Assembly (NCBI GenBank): GCA_049515555.1
Contig: JBEKTY010000016.1
Span: 10,570 to 74,569, forward strand
From: JBEKTY01 sp049515555
GTDB lineage: Bacteria; Planctomycetota; Planctomycetia; Pirellulales; Thermoguttaceae
Length of the DNA stretch: 64,000 bases
Reading direction: 5' to 3'
Each line of letters starts with the position of its first letter. The first letter of the stretch is position 1. The translations under genes were made by a program, and so were the position numbers. Shown one piece after another: positions 27,901 through 36,208 of this stretch. The notes under the pieces are model-generated. The model worked only from the letters and a program-made list of their open reading frames with translations. It made no database searches and was not told where the DNA came from.

Positions 27901-28587
27901 TTCGGCCTGGAAGGTCCAGCGGGAATAGTCCGCATTGGCGGTCAACGTGTCCGCCAATTGTCCCGGGTGACGGTGATGCTCCGCAACGGCCCGGGCGAAA
28001 TCCACCTGCGATCCTTTTTTCACGCGCCAGAAGCGAATCTCCTTGATCTGGCAATGGGCCTGGGAGCCGCCGCTGCCCAAACCGACGTTCAGCGCGTCCT
28101 GGTTGGCAATGCTGCCAATCTTGCTGCCCGGAATGCCCTTGACTAGCACGCCGTCCTTGTAGAGTTGCAGCGAATCTCCGGCACGCGCGGCGGCGATGTA
28201 GTACCACTGCTCGTCCTGAAGTCCGCACGCCGCGCCCATGCCAAGATCGCCTTCCAGTTCGTGGTGGGTGTCGCAGACGACGAAATACACGTCGCCGTTG
28301 GGTTGGTAGCCCAGTTCATAACCCGCCAGCTTGCTCCACAGTCTCTTTGAGACCAGCGTGTTGGGGGCCATGCCTTTCGCCTTCACCTTGGGCAACGGCT
28401 TGAACCAGACTTCGATCAGGAAGTCCTGGTCCTCTGGGTTGAGGTTATGCTGCTTCTCATCGGGCAGCATCGCGTTGATGGCGGGCCACTCGCCAAACCG
28501 ATGTCCCCCGTCATCCGCTGCCGACACAGCTCCGGAAAACACCGCTGTCAAGCCGATCACCAGGAAACCAAGAACATGTCTTTTCAT
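24901..28587 (-). CDS. Large secreted LamG / right-handed beta-helix / CBM9-like protein
   Basis: The 1,228-residue product has a signal peptide (MKRHVLGFLVIGLTAVFSGAVSAA). Residues about 40-215 are a LamG/concanavalin-like domain (LIEVWFKPLPKVK, GLQDEQWYYIAAARAGDSLQ). Residues about 265-700 are a parallel beta-helix with NPGSREEPFQSIRRGLNALC at its start and ladder-like Asn-rich turns (RNNRIEWTGGIGGACARVLF, EDNVMHDNQASGIFDEFGFG). The last ~200 residues (IHIDGDAADWDAANL... SVQLFVDVRAPW) look like a family 9 carbohydrate-binding domain. A polysaccharide lyase or glycoside hydrolase acting on a long glycan is plausible. Its ribosome binding site AAGGA overlaps the stop codon (28600) of the truncated transposase next to it. 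Confidence 0.85.
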   Translation of the reverse strand: MKRHVLGFLVIGLTAVFSGAVSAADDGGHRFGEWPAINAMLPDEKQHNLNPEDQDFLIEVWFKPLPKVKAKGMAPNTLVSKRLWSKLAGYELGYQPNGDVYFVVCDTHHELEGDLGMGAACGLQDEQWYYIAAARAGDSLQLYKDGVLVKGIPGSKIGSIANQDALNVGLGSGGSQAHCQIKEIRFWRVKKGSQVDFARAVAEHHRHPGQLADTLTANADYSRWTFQAEGETVKDLGNNGNTLMYVPLGYHPRDVIPIKAFPEKPVGKTYYVDIANAAAADTNPGSREEPFQSIRRGLNALCPGDVLHICKGRYVLKEMLLLPRGDNGKPVTVEGEDGTVLVGSEPITGWTKTDNGIWVVKGWKGNYFGPSDPREWDVRSQPGNILFAGSDVIDYVATKADLAPGCWTLEPLEGHSPKAIYLCPPPGVDPNAAQMEIVVCGGLFQPSEFNHVRNLHFTRAGCAMGIGGRGHVIEHNRIDWMGGGAFGVYGQDIIIRNNRIEWTGGIGGACARVLFENNLVRFNAWRIVDGAWAGGAIKFIPGCVDHLLRGNEFAYNRTATVWYDSGNEGIAIEDNVMHDNQASGIFDEFGFGNTFRGNLIYNNGGGIYVANSCSERVERNVCFNNLGGIGLRGATMDAHKQTEAAKVKADADEIMSKWDVRRYQGMLTYEREKPYRDMLLKYCTEYADQEICRHNTFAENVVVDNGSGALEHAIARYPYGRPGVTVDPDAVNEYRHNYYGSSPSLGAKVAEKGAADLAAWQKASGLDVASVWVNPRDKAQMPKWYQKKTAALREGQLRPYKEIVDLTGGEVRKFNPNRLLLRGRLAESKYLKVVEFEDSGVRGAYFDTEGRRCLALWSRTSASMTDWVLPAGQKQVVVENKWLNRHTVGAEDGRISLYVTDDPIVLIGVTGQVHEDCSIILRIPEYTEPGKPVEAAIRLENQGEAPQPYALAVRWGESFDGNVDVIKETLAPGAKVEKALILTPKAGTGKGAYQLCVEGAIGGRKVKKTKDFMLGARNVVPKQSIHIDGDAADWDAANLSAEVADTKEQVLLGKDTWRGPADLSAKMRLAWADDYVLSMLVEVTDDKLVTNRRRDKPTESDSVQLFVDVRAPWKLYQNEYGIGAFQLVIVPAADGSNEPTVEFIGAPIAHTKMVATKRTPKGYNVEVRLRFRNMDEPGWVAGREIRVGALVNDSDDPSAGRKSVLGLWRTALDADKSCISLTRFTLQK

Positions 28588-28599
28588 CGGTTGGATTCC

Positions 28600-29316
28600 T
28601 TAACTCGCATGGTCCCCATAGATGCCGTCGCGATCACGTAGCAGGAAACGTGGGGCTGCTTCGTACGGGAAGGCGTCGATGATCTGCGGGCCGGCCCATT
28701 CGGCATAGGGATGGTCGGTCACGTTGAAGTGAACGACCCGTCGTCGGTCATGACGCAGCACGATGAACACGTACAGAACGTGGAACGTGACCGTCGGCAC
28801 GGTGAAAAAGTCGCAGGCAGCGATATCCGGAACGTGATTCGCCAGGAATGTCCGCCAGTTCTGCGATGGCGGCTTCCTGGTGCGGACCATGTACTTGGCG
28901 ACCGTGCGTTCCGCAGCCTGGTAGCCCGGCAAGAGCAATTCCGACAGAATTCGGGGTGCGCCCCAGAGCGGATTCTCACGAGACATGCGGCGAATCAGTT
29001 CGCGGACTTCGCGTTGGACGGGAGGCCGTCCGGGCTTCCTAGCCCTCGACTTCCATCGCCAGTAGAGCCTGAATCCTTGTCGGTGCCACTGGATAACTGT
29101 TTCGGGTTGGACGATGGCCAGCGCCGATCGCCAGTTGGCCCAAAGCCGGGAGAGCAAGACCCAGAAGATGCGGTCGCGGGGGCGGAGTCTCGGGCGCTTG
29201 ACGGACTGCTTGAACACGGCCACCTGCTGTCGCAGTGCGAGGTTCTCGATGGCTGTGGCAGCGCGGCCGAGAATGAACGTCCGAAGGAAGAGAAAGATGG
29301 CTTGGATAATGCCCAT
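28600..29316 (-). mobile_element. 3'-truncated integrase-type transposase gene
   Basis: The 238-residue frame begins MGIIQAIFLFLRTFILGRA and has the N-terminal HTH part LALRQQVAVFKQSVKRPRLR. It continues with RPETVIQWHRQGFRLYWRWK-like text (here QPETVIQWHRQGFRLYWRWK) and the start of an rve integrase core: ACDFFTVPTVTFHVLYVFIV, with the first catalytic Asp. It stops right after LLRDRDGIYGDHAS, whereas complete members run about 100 residues further and include the catalytic Glu. The element therefore has lost its 3' end, and with it activity. The deletion point abuts the start of the beta-helix gene. No terminal inverted repeat could be identified; the 5' boundary may lie near 29360-29480. 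Confidence 0.8.
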
Positions 29317-29537
29317 GGCCTGTCGCTCCCGCAGTTGCCAAATCGGCAATCCTACTGGGATGTGTCAGCGTAAGCAAACGGTTGGCGACGCAATCTTTCC
29401 ACGGCCGCCGCAGAATCCCCAGCTTCGGCTCTTCCCTGGTCTTTGGAATCGGCTATCCTAATGTAAGGTGCCGATTCCGCCAGATGCCGTAAGTCGTTGC
29501 ATGGTAACGCGGACGGAGTTTTTGGGAGGGACAGGCA

Positions 29538-31976
29538 TCAGAACTCGGGGACCGGCTGGCCGTCGTGGCGGTTGACCAGGCAGCGCAAGACCTCGGGGTC
29601 GATGCTTGCAGGGATGGCACGGACGTGGCCATCGCAGAAGGCCGCCAGGAAGACCCCGGGCCACAGGCCCACGAGCCCCTCCCGCGGATTCTTGGGGTCG
29701 TACTGCAAATCGTCCGGCTTGGTCCACGCCACGGCCCGGGCGTCGCTGGCCTCGACCACCATGATCGTGTTGGAGAATCCGTCGGTAACGTCGGCCGGCC
29801 CGATCTTTTCCGTGCCGGGAAAGACACTATCCTTGTCGCGAAAGGTCAGGTAATTGGTCATCCCCGGCGCCGCCTGGCTGGCCGGGCTGCGGTAGACCGC
29901 CGGCATCCGCGGAATGAGCGCCTTGTTGTGCTCACTGTCCCACGGCTCGTCGAGATGGAACTGTTTGAAGAGATCCTCCCGATCGAGATAGGGCAGGATG
30001 GCCACCCGCCAGCTCAACAGCGGCTTGCCGGTCTGCTTGTCGGCGGTGTACGCCGGCGGGAAGGCCCGTATCGCGCTTTCGTAATTCAGCATCGCCAGGG
30101 CGATCTGCTTCAGATTGTTCATCGACGCGGCGCGGCGGGCCGCCTGGCGGGCTGCCTGCACGGCCGGCAGCAGCAGGGCCACCCCGATCGGGGCCACCAT
30201 CGCCGTGCCCATGCCGGGCATGGTGCCGCGGCCCTGCTGCTCGATGCCCAAGGCCGTGCGGCGGACCGCGCTCACATTAGGCCGAAGATGCGGCAGGATC
30301 GAGCCGGCCGAGGGGAGCATCGACGCATCCAGCTCGATCCCCTCCCGCGCGAGCTGGCCGGCAAGCATCTGCGCTAACACGCCAACCATCGGGTACAGGG
30401 CCTCGGCGCAGCGGCGGGTATCGCCGTATGAGAGGGCCGACGGGCCGTCGCCCTCCTGGAACAACCGGGCCACGTCCGGAGCGGCGGCCAGCGACTGGAA
30501 AGCCGGGCCGCGGGCCAGATACGCCTTGACCTGCTGCGGCCCGGTCGCCAGGATCAACTCTTTATCGGTGAGGCACCAGGCGGGGGCAAGGGGGAAGGGC
30601 TCGCCGCGGATCTGGAGGAAATAAATCTCCCGCCCGGCAAAGTGGAAGCTCTTGATCGCCGGCGGCAGCGGGCCGGAACGCGGCCCGCCGGGGCCGCCCG
30701 GCTGCTCGTTGCCGAGCCGTTGCACGAGCGCGGCCAGCCGCTCAAGCGTCGCGGCCAGCCGTTGCGGATCGTTCACGCTGACGACCATGGTCGCCACGAG
30801 GCCGCCCTCGCCCGGCGAGTTGTACAGGCACCAGACGTCGCCCAAGGGCTTGACGAGATCGTCGCGGAGGTCGATGCCGAAATCCCGATGGAAGCGATCC
30901 AGGTTCTGCGTGAGCTCCTGGCGGGCGCGGGGCTCGACCTTGCCGAGGATTGTTAAGACGGTTTCCAGGGCCTCGTCGGCGCTCAGCCGGGCGGCCAGGG
31001 CGATGGTTGCGTCGCGGGGGATGGGGGCCAGGTCGGCCGCGGCCAGCGGCTTGCCGGCCGCCAACTTCAGCAGTCCGGCGGGCTGGCCCTCGATCCGCAC
31101 CAGCGTGCGGCTCAGCGAGCCTTCGCCATCCAGGCCGGTAACAGAGACCAGGGCCGTGACGTTGCCCAGGCCCATGGCCTCCAGGCCCGCCTGCACCTGG
31201 GGACCGCCCAGCGGGGCGAACTGCTCGATAATCTTCTTCAGGTTGATGTACATGATGGTCGAGGGCCGCTCGACGGGCAGGTCCTTGCGGATCGCCTGGA
31301 GCCACTCGGGCGCCGGGCCCTTGGCCCGCTCGACGATCCCTTCCAGCGACCCGGCGCCCAGGCCGGCCAGCAGGTATCGGCCCTTGATGCCCCAGGCGAC
31401 GCTCAGACCGGCCGGGCCAAGCTTCAGCCGATAGCCGGACAAGCCCGTCACCAAGCCGGGGTCGAGCTTCTCGACCGAGCCTTCGGGCAGCAGGGCCTGG
31501 AATTTTTCCAAGAGGGGCGCCAAGGCCGGGGCGTCGCCGCCCAGGTTGACGATCAGCCCGCCGCGGATGTCGGGCCCCCGCGCCGTGAGGGCGGCGGGGG
31601 CAATGAAGACCGCCGCGGGCCGGCTGAGGACCCTCTTGGCCCAGGGGTAAAGCTCGGCGGCCAGGGCCGCCCCCGGCCCGTGGCCCTGTGCGGCGGCCTG
31701 GCCCAGGTATCCGGAGATCGTGCGGTCGATGGCCTTACAGAACTCGCGGACCTCCGGCTCGGCCAGGAGTTGCTCGGTCTGGTTGGGGCTCTTGGCGTCG
31801 GGCACGGCCATGCCCGACCAGCTCGCGTAGAACAGGCACTCGGCCGGGGCGACGCGGGCCAGCGCCGGGTCTTCCGGCAAGGGCGGGATCCCCAGCGGAA
31901 TGGGCGCCCCGCCCAGCAACGGCAGCAGGCCAAGCCAGACAATCGCGGTCAAACCGAAGGCAGGAACCATAGCCAT
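29538..31976 (-). CDS. DUF1559 (pilin-like processing) domain protein
   Basis: The 812-residue product has a hydrophobic N-terminus (MAMVPAFGLTAIVWLGLLPLL) with GGAG upstream at a spacing of seven. A long N-terminal half of alternating helices and strands carries no motif I know. The last ~220 residues are the DUF1559 domain that planctomycetes carry in large numbers: LLPAVQAARQAARRAASMNN, LKQIALAMLNYESAIRAFPP, VTDGFSNTIMVVEASD and a C-terminal FCDGHVRAIPASID. In other family members this part follows a type IV pilin-like N-terminus, which is absent here. Export is likely. The gene stands alone, flanked by the transposase remnant and a divergent methyltransferase gene. Confidence 0.9.
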   Translation of the reverse strand: MAMVPAFGLTAIVWLGLLPLLGGAPIPLGIPPLPEDPALARVAPAECLFYASWSGMAVPDAKSPNQTEQLLAEPEVREFCKAIDRTISGYLGQAAAQGHGPGAALAAELYPWAKRVLSRPAAVFIAPAALTARGPDIRGGLIVNLGGDAPALAPLLEKFQALLPEGSVEKLDPGLVTGLSGYRLKLGPAGLSVAWGIKGRYLLAGLGAGSLEGIVERAKGPAPEWLQAIRKDLPVERPSTIMYINLKKIIEQFAPLGGPQVQAGLEAMGLGNVTALVSVTGLDGEGSLSRTLVRIEGQPAGLLKLAAGKPLAAADLAPIPRDATIALAARLSADEALETVLTILGKVEPRARQELTQNLDRFHRDFGIDLRDDLVKPLGDVWCLYNSPGEGGLVATMVVSVNDPQRLAATLERLAALVQRLGNEQPGGPGGPRSGPLPPAIKSFHFAGREIYFLQIRGEPFPLAPAWCLTDKELILATGPQQVKAYLARGPAFQSLAAAPDVARLFQEGDGPSALSYGDTRRCAEALYPMVGVLAQMLAGQLAREGIELDASMLPSAGSILPHLRPNVSAVRRTALGIEQQGRGTMPGMGTAMVAPIGVALLLPAVQAARQAARRAASMNNLKQIALAMLNYESAIRAFPPAYTADKQTGKPLLSWRVAILPYLDREDLFKQFHLDEPWDSEHNKALIPRMPAVYRSPASQAAPGMTNYLTFRDKDSVFPGTEKIGPADVTDGFSNTIMVVEASDARAVAWTKPDDLQYDPKNPREGLVGLWPGVFLAAFCDGHVRAIPASIDPEVLRCLVNRHDGQPVPEF

Positions 31977-32282
31977 GATCTTTCTCCACTGTACGCCGGA
32001 AGGGGACAGGTCCGTATTTTCGGCCCACGTTCTCTCCCGAAAGAAGCGCGAACCCGCCGAAAAACGGACCAGTCCCCGCCGGCCTTGACGCCGGGCATTC
32101 TACCATAACAGCCGGCGGCTAACAGCCACCGGAGAACCGCCGGAGGGCCGCCGGCAATGGCGAAATCCCAAATAAATTGGCGGCAACAGGTCTAGCCGAT
32201 CGGCCCGCCGAGTGCTAACCTACTGGTAACGCAAGTGCGGTCGGCGACCGAAGTGTGATGTTTTTCCCACCATAAGTCGAGC
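31977..32282. other. Divergent intergenic region containing an imperfect long palindrome
   Basis: These 305 bases separate the divergent DUF1559 and methyltransferase genes and must hold both promoters. The visible structure is the palindrome at 31997-32083, described separately. The remaining part up to 32282 shows no strong ribosome binding site before the methyltransferase ATG. Confidence 0.5.
31997..32083. repeat. Imperfect palindrome with GGGGACAGGTCCGT core
   Basis: CCGGAAGGGGACAGGTCCGT and the following TATTTTCGGC (31997-32024) pair with GCCGAAAAACGGACCAGTCC CCGCCGG (32056-32083) with one indel and two mismatches, giving arms of about 27 bases and a spacer of 31. The same GGGGACAGG core recurs in the palindrome at 37515-37592, which suggests one repeat family. 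Confidence 0.75.
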
Positions 32283-33035
32283 ATGCCCACCCAAAAGCTG
32301 ACCAAGAAGGGCCGCTCGAGCCGTGGCGGGCGCCCGGCCGGGCCGCCGCGGCCGAAGAAGGTCTTCAACCGCCTCCTGGAGCACCGCTTAATCAAGCAGG
32401 TGAGCTTCGAGGAGTATCGCCGGAAGGTGCGGGACGTGTACGACGGCCCGCAGGGGGCGATTCTGGCCACTTGCAGCCTGCTGTCGCTCCATATCCCGCT
32501 GGGCGAGCGGCTGTTCCAGAAGCGGAAGTTCGATCTGCGGGACGCCCGCGACATCCTGGACGTGGGCAGCGGGGCGGGGCAGCTCGCCCGGCACGTGCTG
32601 AAGTATGCCGACCGCGAGGCGCGGATTACCTGTTTCGACCTGTCGCACGAGATGTTGCGGCGGGCGCGGGGCCGGCTGAAGAGCGGCCGGCCGCGGTTCG
32701 TGGTGGCCGACGTTACCCGGCTGCCCTTCCCGGCGGCCAGTTTCGATTGCGTTACCTGCGGCTACGTGCTGGAGCACTTGCCCGATGCCCGGCTGGGCCT
32801 GGCCGAGCTGGCCCGGGTCATGAAACCCGGGGCCCGCATGCTCCTGCTCACCACCGAGGACAATTTTTCGGGGGCCTGGACCAGCCGCATCTGGTGCTGC
32901 CGGACCTATAATCGCAAGGAGTTGGCGCGGATTGCCGAGAACCTGGGCTTGCACTGGCGGCAGGAACTCTGGTACACGCGGATGCACAAGATGCTGCGGG
33001 CCGGCGGCATCTGCGCGGAGCTGGTCAAGTCGTAA
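32283..33035 (+). CDS. Class I SAM-dependent methyltransferase
   Basis: The 250-residue product has the SAM-binding motif I ILDVGSGAGQLARHVLK (residues 91-107), the acidic post-I residue in ITCFDLSHEMLRRARG, and motif II/III segments FDCVTCGYVLEHLPDAR and ELARVMKPGARMLLLTTEDN. This is the Methyltransf_11 pattern used by enzymes that methylate small molecules, lipids or quinones. A basic N-terminus (KKGRSSRGGRPAGPPRPKKV) may bind nucleic acid or phospholipid. The substrate cannot be told from sequence. It is followed by an intergenic palindrome and then kamA, with 312 bases between stop and start, so it may not share that transcript. Confidence 0.88.
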   Translation: MPTQKLTKKGRSSRGGRPAGPPRPKKVFNRLLEHRLIKQVSFEEYRRKVRDVYDGPQGAILATCSLLSLHIPLGERLFQKRKFDLRDARDILDVGSGAGQLARHVLKYADREARITCFDLSHEMLRRARGRLKSGRPRFVVADVTRLPFPAASFDCVTCGYVLEHLPDARLGLAELARVMKPGARMLLLTTEDNFSGAWTSRIWCCRTYNRKELARIAENLGLHWRQELWYTRMHKMLRAGGICAELVKS

Positions 33036-33080
33036 TGGATTGGGGCTTGGAAGTGGTTTCTGTTCTGGAAGGTCGGAAAA

Positions 33081-33113
33081 TGGTGGGGCTCGCTGCGCTC
33101 GACCCACCCTACC
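33081..33113. repeat. GGTGGG(G/T)CTCG...GACCCACC palindromic repeat, copy 1
   Basis: TGGTGGGGCTCGCTGCGCTC followed by GACCCACCCTACC forms an imperfect palindrome (GGTGGGGCTCGC against GCGCTCGACCCACC). Three other versions lie at 49484-49517, 61619-61651 and 63935-63966, always between genes. Confidence 0.8.
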
Positions 33114-33347
33114 TTGCATCGCCTCAGAAACGAAGCTGGGCCGCTAATTTTGATCCTGGGAGTGTTTTCGCCCTTGACTTTTTTTCGTCTGCGGGTATGA
33201 AAATGTTCTTGTGGGCCGCGCGTTCGGCCGAATGGTAATAGAAACAGTTTGGGCGGGGGCGGCGGATCGCTCCCGCCAGGCGCCGGCCAGGCCCGGCGTC
33301 ACGGCCCGGAAGGACCGGGTCGGCAGTTCCTCTCGGAGAATTCGAGG

Positions 33348-34662
33348 ATGAACGAGATTGATACAGGTCCATCGACGGGCTGCCGCGTAGAAGTCGATGA
33401 GGAACCTCCGGGTAGTTCGGGCAGCTTCTTCTCCTGCCGAGCCTCTTCGCAGGTGCAGCGGTCGCTCTGGCCGCTGGTGTTTCCGCAACCGGACGAGTTC
33501 GTGTACTCGTCGCTCTCGGGGCCAAGGCCCCCTCGGAACAGCCCCAAGACGCGGGCCTTCCGCAGGGCCTTCTTCCGCGACATCACCGACAAGCAGTGGA
33601 ACGACTGGCGGTGGCAGGCGCGGAGCCGCATCCGCACCCTGGAGCAGTTGGCCCGCATGCTCGTGCTTTCCGACGAGGAGCGCGAGGGGCTGGACCGCTC
33701 GGGGGCCAGCCTGCCGGTGGGCATTACGCCCTATTACATGAGCCTCCTGTCGCCCACCGAGCCCCTGCAACCGCTACGGCGGACGGTCATTCCCACGGCC
33801 CGCGAGTTCGCCTCCGGCCGGGGCGAGGCGGCCGACCCGCTGGGCGAAGAGCACGACAGCCCGGTGCCGGGCCTGGTGCACCGCTATCCCGATCGCGTGC
33901 TGCTCCTGGTGCTGGACTACTGCTCGAGCTATTGCCGCTACTGCACCCGCTCGCGGGTGGTGGGGCAGGGCGAAATCCTGCCCAGCCAGGAGCGGCTGCA
34001 GCAGGCCTTCGACTACATCGCCCGCACGCCGGCCATCCGCGACGTGCTCCTCAGCGGGGGCGACCCCCTCTTCCTCAGCGACGGGCGGCTGGACGAGATC
34101 CTCACCCGCCTGCGGGCCATCCCGCACGTCGAGTTCGTCCGCATCGGCACGAAAATGCCCGCCGTGCTGCCGCAGCGCATCACACGCGAGTTGTGCCGCA
34201 TGTTGCGCAAGCATCACCCGCTGTGGATGAGCCTGCATTTCACCCATCCCGACGAGTGCACGCCCGAGACCTTCCAGGCCTGCACCCGGTTGGCCGACGC
34301 CGGTATCCCCTTGGGCTCGCAGACGGTGCTGCTGCGGGGCATCAACGACGACGTGGCGACGATGAAGCGCTTGATGCACGGCCTGTTGAAGATGCGGGTC
34401 CGCCCGTATTACCTGTATCAGTGCGACCCGATCACCGGCTCTTCGCACTTTCGGACCTCCGTGGCCAAGGGGCTGGAGATCATCGAGGGATTGCGGGGGC
34501 ACACGACGGGCTACGCCGTGCCCACCTATGTGATCGACGCCCCGGGCGGCGGCGGCAAGATCCCCTTGCAGCCCGATTACGTCGTGGGCCGGGAGGGCGA
34601 GGACCTGCTGCTGCGCAACTTCCGGGGCGGCGCCTACCGCTATCCCGACCCGCATCGGGAGT

Positions 34663-34664
<2 letters not shown>
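33348..34664 (+). CDS. kamA: Lysine 2,3-aminomutase family radical SAM enzyme
   Basis: The 438-residue product has the radical SAM cluster CSSYCRYC (Cys192, 196, 199), the SAM-binding LLSGGDPL (235-242) and the PLP-binding Lys404 in DAPGGGGKIPL. The two acidic residues that hold the side-chain amino group of lysine in the clostridial enzyme, in QCDPITG (Asp360) and VIDAPG (Asp397), are conserved. This argues for conversion of L-lysine to beta-lysine rather than another substrate. ATG 33348 is preceded by GGAG with nine bases of spacing; the frame is open to 33249 but without a start signal. It is followed by two ATP-grasp ligase genes. The stop codon TAG (34662-34664) lies inside the first unit of a heptanucleotide array. 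Confidence 0.9.
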
Positions 34665-34773
<109 letters not shown>

Positions 34774-34780
34774 GATTTCC

Positions 34781-35764
34781 ATGCTGATCGGCCTGACCTA
34801 CGACCTCCGAGCCGACTACCTGGCCGCCGGCTACACGGAAGAGCAGACGGCCGAGTTCGACCGGGCCGAAACGGTCGAGGCCCTGGAATCGACCCTGGCC
34901 GAGCTGGGGCACCGAACCGAGCGGATCGGAAGCGGCCGGCAATTGGTCGACCGCCTGGCCGCCGGCCGGCGGTGGGACCTGGTGTTCAATTTCGCCGAGG
35001 GCCTGCATGGGCTGGCCCGCGAGGCCCAGGTCCCGGCGATCCTCGACCTGTACGAGATCCCCTACACCTTTTCCGACCCCCTGGTGCTGGCCCTGACGCT
35101 GCACAAGGCCCTGACCAAGGTGGTGGTCCGGGCCGCGGGCATTCCCACGCCCGAGTTCGCCCTGGTCCACGGCCTGGACGACCTCCAGGGCATCGAGCTG
35201 CCGATGCCGCTCTTTGCCAAGCCGGTGGCCGAGGGGACCGGCAAGGGCGTCACGGCCGCCTCGAAGATCGTAGACCGCGACTCGCTCACACGGGTCTGCG
35301 GCGAGCTGCTGGCCCGCTACCGGCAGGACGTGCTGGTCGAGACCTTCCTGCCCGGCCGCGAGTTCACCGTGGGCGTGCTGGGCACCGGGGCCGACGCCCG
35401 CGTGGTCGGCAGCATGGAGGTCTTCCTGCTGCCGGGGGCCGAGGCCGAGGTCTATTCCTACGTCAACAAGGAGCGGAGCGAGGAGTTGTGCCGGTACCAG
35501 ATGGGCCGGCCCGAGCAGGACGACGAGGTCCGCCGGGCCGAGGAGCTGGCCCTGGCCGTCCACCGGCGGTTGGGCTGCCGCGACGCCTCGCGGACCGATT
35601 TCCGCTCCGACGGCCAGGGCCGCCCGCAATTCATCGAAATCAATCCGCTGGCCGGCCTGCACCCCGAACATTCCGATCTGCCGATCATTTGCGGCCTGAA
35701 GGGCATTGGGTATCGGGAACTCGTCGAGCGGATCGTCAGTTCGGCCGCCCGGCGGGCGATTTGA
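34781..35764 (+). CDS. ATP-grasp ligase, D-Ala-D-Ala ligase-like, first of two
   Basis: The 327-residue product is an ATP-grasp enzyme of the D-alanine-D-alanine ligase superfamily. Visible elements are the ATP-binding lysine in PLFAKPVAEGTGKGV (Lys147), the RTDF metal-ligand motif (271-274) and the Mg-binding FIEINPLAGLHPEHSDLP (285-302). The N-terminal segment MLIGLTYDLRADYLAAGYTE is typical of a planctomycete subfamily distinct from cell-wall Ddl. It probably ligates an amino acid or related acid to an amine using ATP. With KamA just upstream, beta-lysine is an attractive but unproven substrate. The start lacks a ribosome binding site because the repeat array reaches within 11 bases of it. 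Confidence 0.88.
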   Translation: MLIGLTYDLRADYLAAGYTEEQTAEFDRAETVEALESTLAELGHRTERIGSGRQLVDRLAAGRRWDLVFNFAEGLHGLAREAQVPAILDLYEIPYTFSDPLVLALTLHKALTKVVVRAAGIPTPEFALVHGLDDLQGIELPMPLFAKPVAEGTGKGVTAASKIVDRDSLTRVCGELLARYRQDVLVETFLPGREFTVGVLGTGADARVVGSMEVFLLPGAEAEVYSYVNKERSEELCRYQMGRPEQDDEVRRAEELALAVHRRLGCRDASRTDFRSDGQGRPQFIEINPLAGLHPEHSDLPIICGLKGIGYRELVERIVSSAARRAI

Positions 35765-35870
35765 GCTTAACACGGCACGGGCTTGCAGACCCTTGCCTGA
35801 TCGGAAGAAATACTCCACGACACCTGACCGGAACGCTTGCAGTTCGGTAGAATAGCGGGGGAGGTGTCCC

Positions 35871-36089
35871 ATGATCCAAACAGTTGAGGCGGTCGTCGAT
35901 ACTGCCGGGCGGGTCCAGTTGCTCGGTGAGGTCCATGTCGCCAGCCCCCGCCGGGCGCTCGTGACGGTGTTGGAAGAGCCAGCCGCGGTGCCGGGAGAGG
36001 CCGCGCTCTTGGCGGAAGCGGCCTTGGCGGTGGACTGGTCCCGGCCGGAGGAGGACGCGGCGTGGTCACACCTGCAGCCGGGGAAGTAG
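35871..36089 (+). CDS. Orphan AbrB/Phd-like antitoxin of a MazF-type system
   Basis: The 72-residue product (MIQTVEAVVDTAGRVQLLGE..., ending EEDAAWSHLQPGK) matches small planctomycete and cyanobacterial antitoxins. These have an N-terminal beta-strand DNA-binding part and an acidic C-terminal tail that wraps the toxin, and they normally precede a MazF/PemK ribonuclease gene in an overlapping arrangement. AGGTG-type ribosome binding sequence lies upstream of ATG 35871. Here the toxin frame is broken soon after its start (see 36062-36130). The gene sits between the two ATP-grasp ligase genes and may be a leftover of transfer into that operon. Confidence 0.7.
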   Translation: MIQTVEAVVDTAGRVQLLGEVHVASPRRALVTVLEEPAAVPGEAALLAEAALAVDWSRPEEDAAWSHLQPGK

Positions 36090-36130
36090 TTCTCGTTCCG
36101 CGGTCGTGGCGTTGTTTCAACCACCCATAG
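36062..36130 (+). pseudogene. Remnant of a MazF/PemK-like toxin gene
   Basis: In a second frame overlapping the end of the antitoxin gene, GTG 36062 opens VVTPAAGEVVLVP, which resembles the conserved MazF N-terminus (xxGxVVLVPFPFSD). It then diverges into an unrelated RSWRCFNHP and a stop at 36128-36130. The overlap and spacing are those of an antitoxin-toxin pair, so I read it as a truncated toxin gene of which only the first ~13 codons survive. Confidence 0.55.
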
Positions 36131-36208
36131 GCCCCTGACGCTGAACGAGGCACCCACTCCCGGCGGTAGCCGTTAAGAACCTGGGACGAATGAGGAGGGG
36201 CCCGGCCC

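Noticed and set aside
26380..28146. 588-codon plus-strand frame opposite the beta-helix gene
   Set aside because: Shadow frame: composition is repetitive Val/Ala/His and no start signal is present.
35871..36130. A working toxin-antitoxin pair
   Set aside because: The toxin-like frame keeps only its first dozen residues, so a functional toxin is not encoded here.
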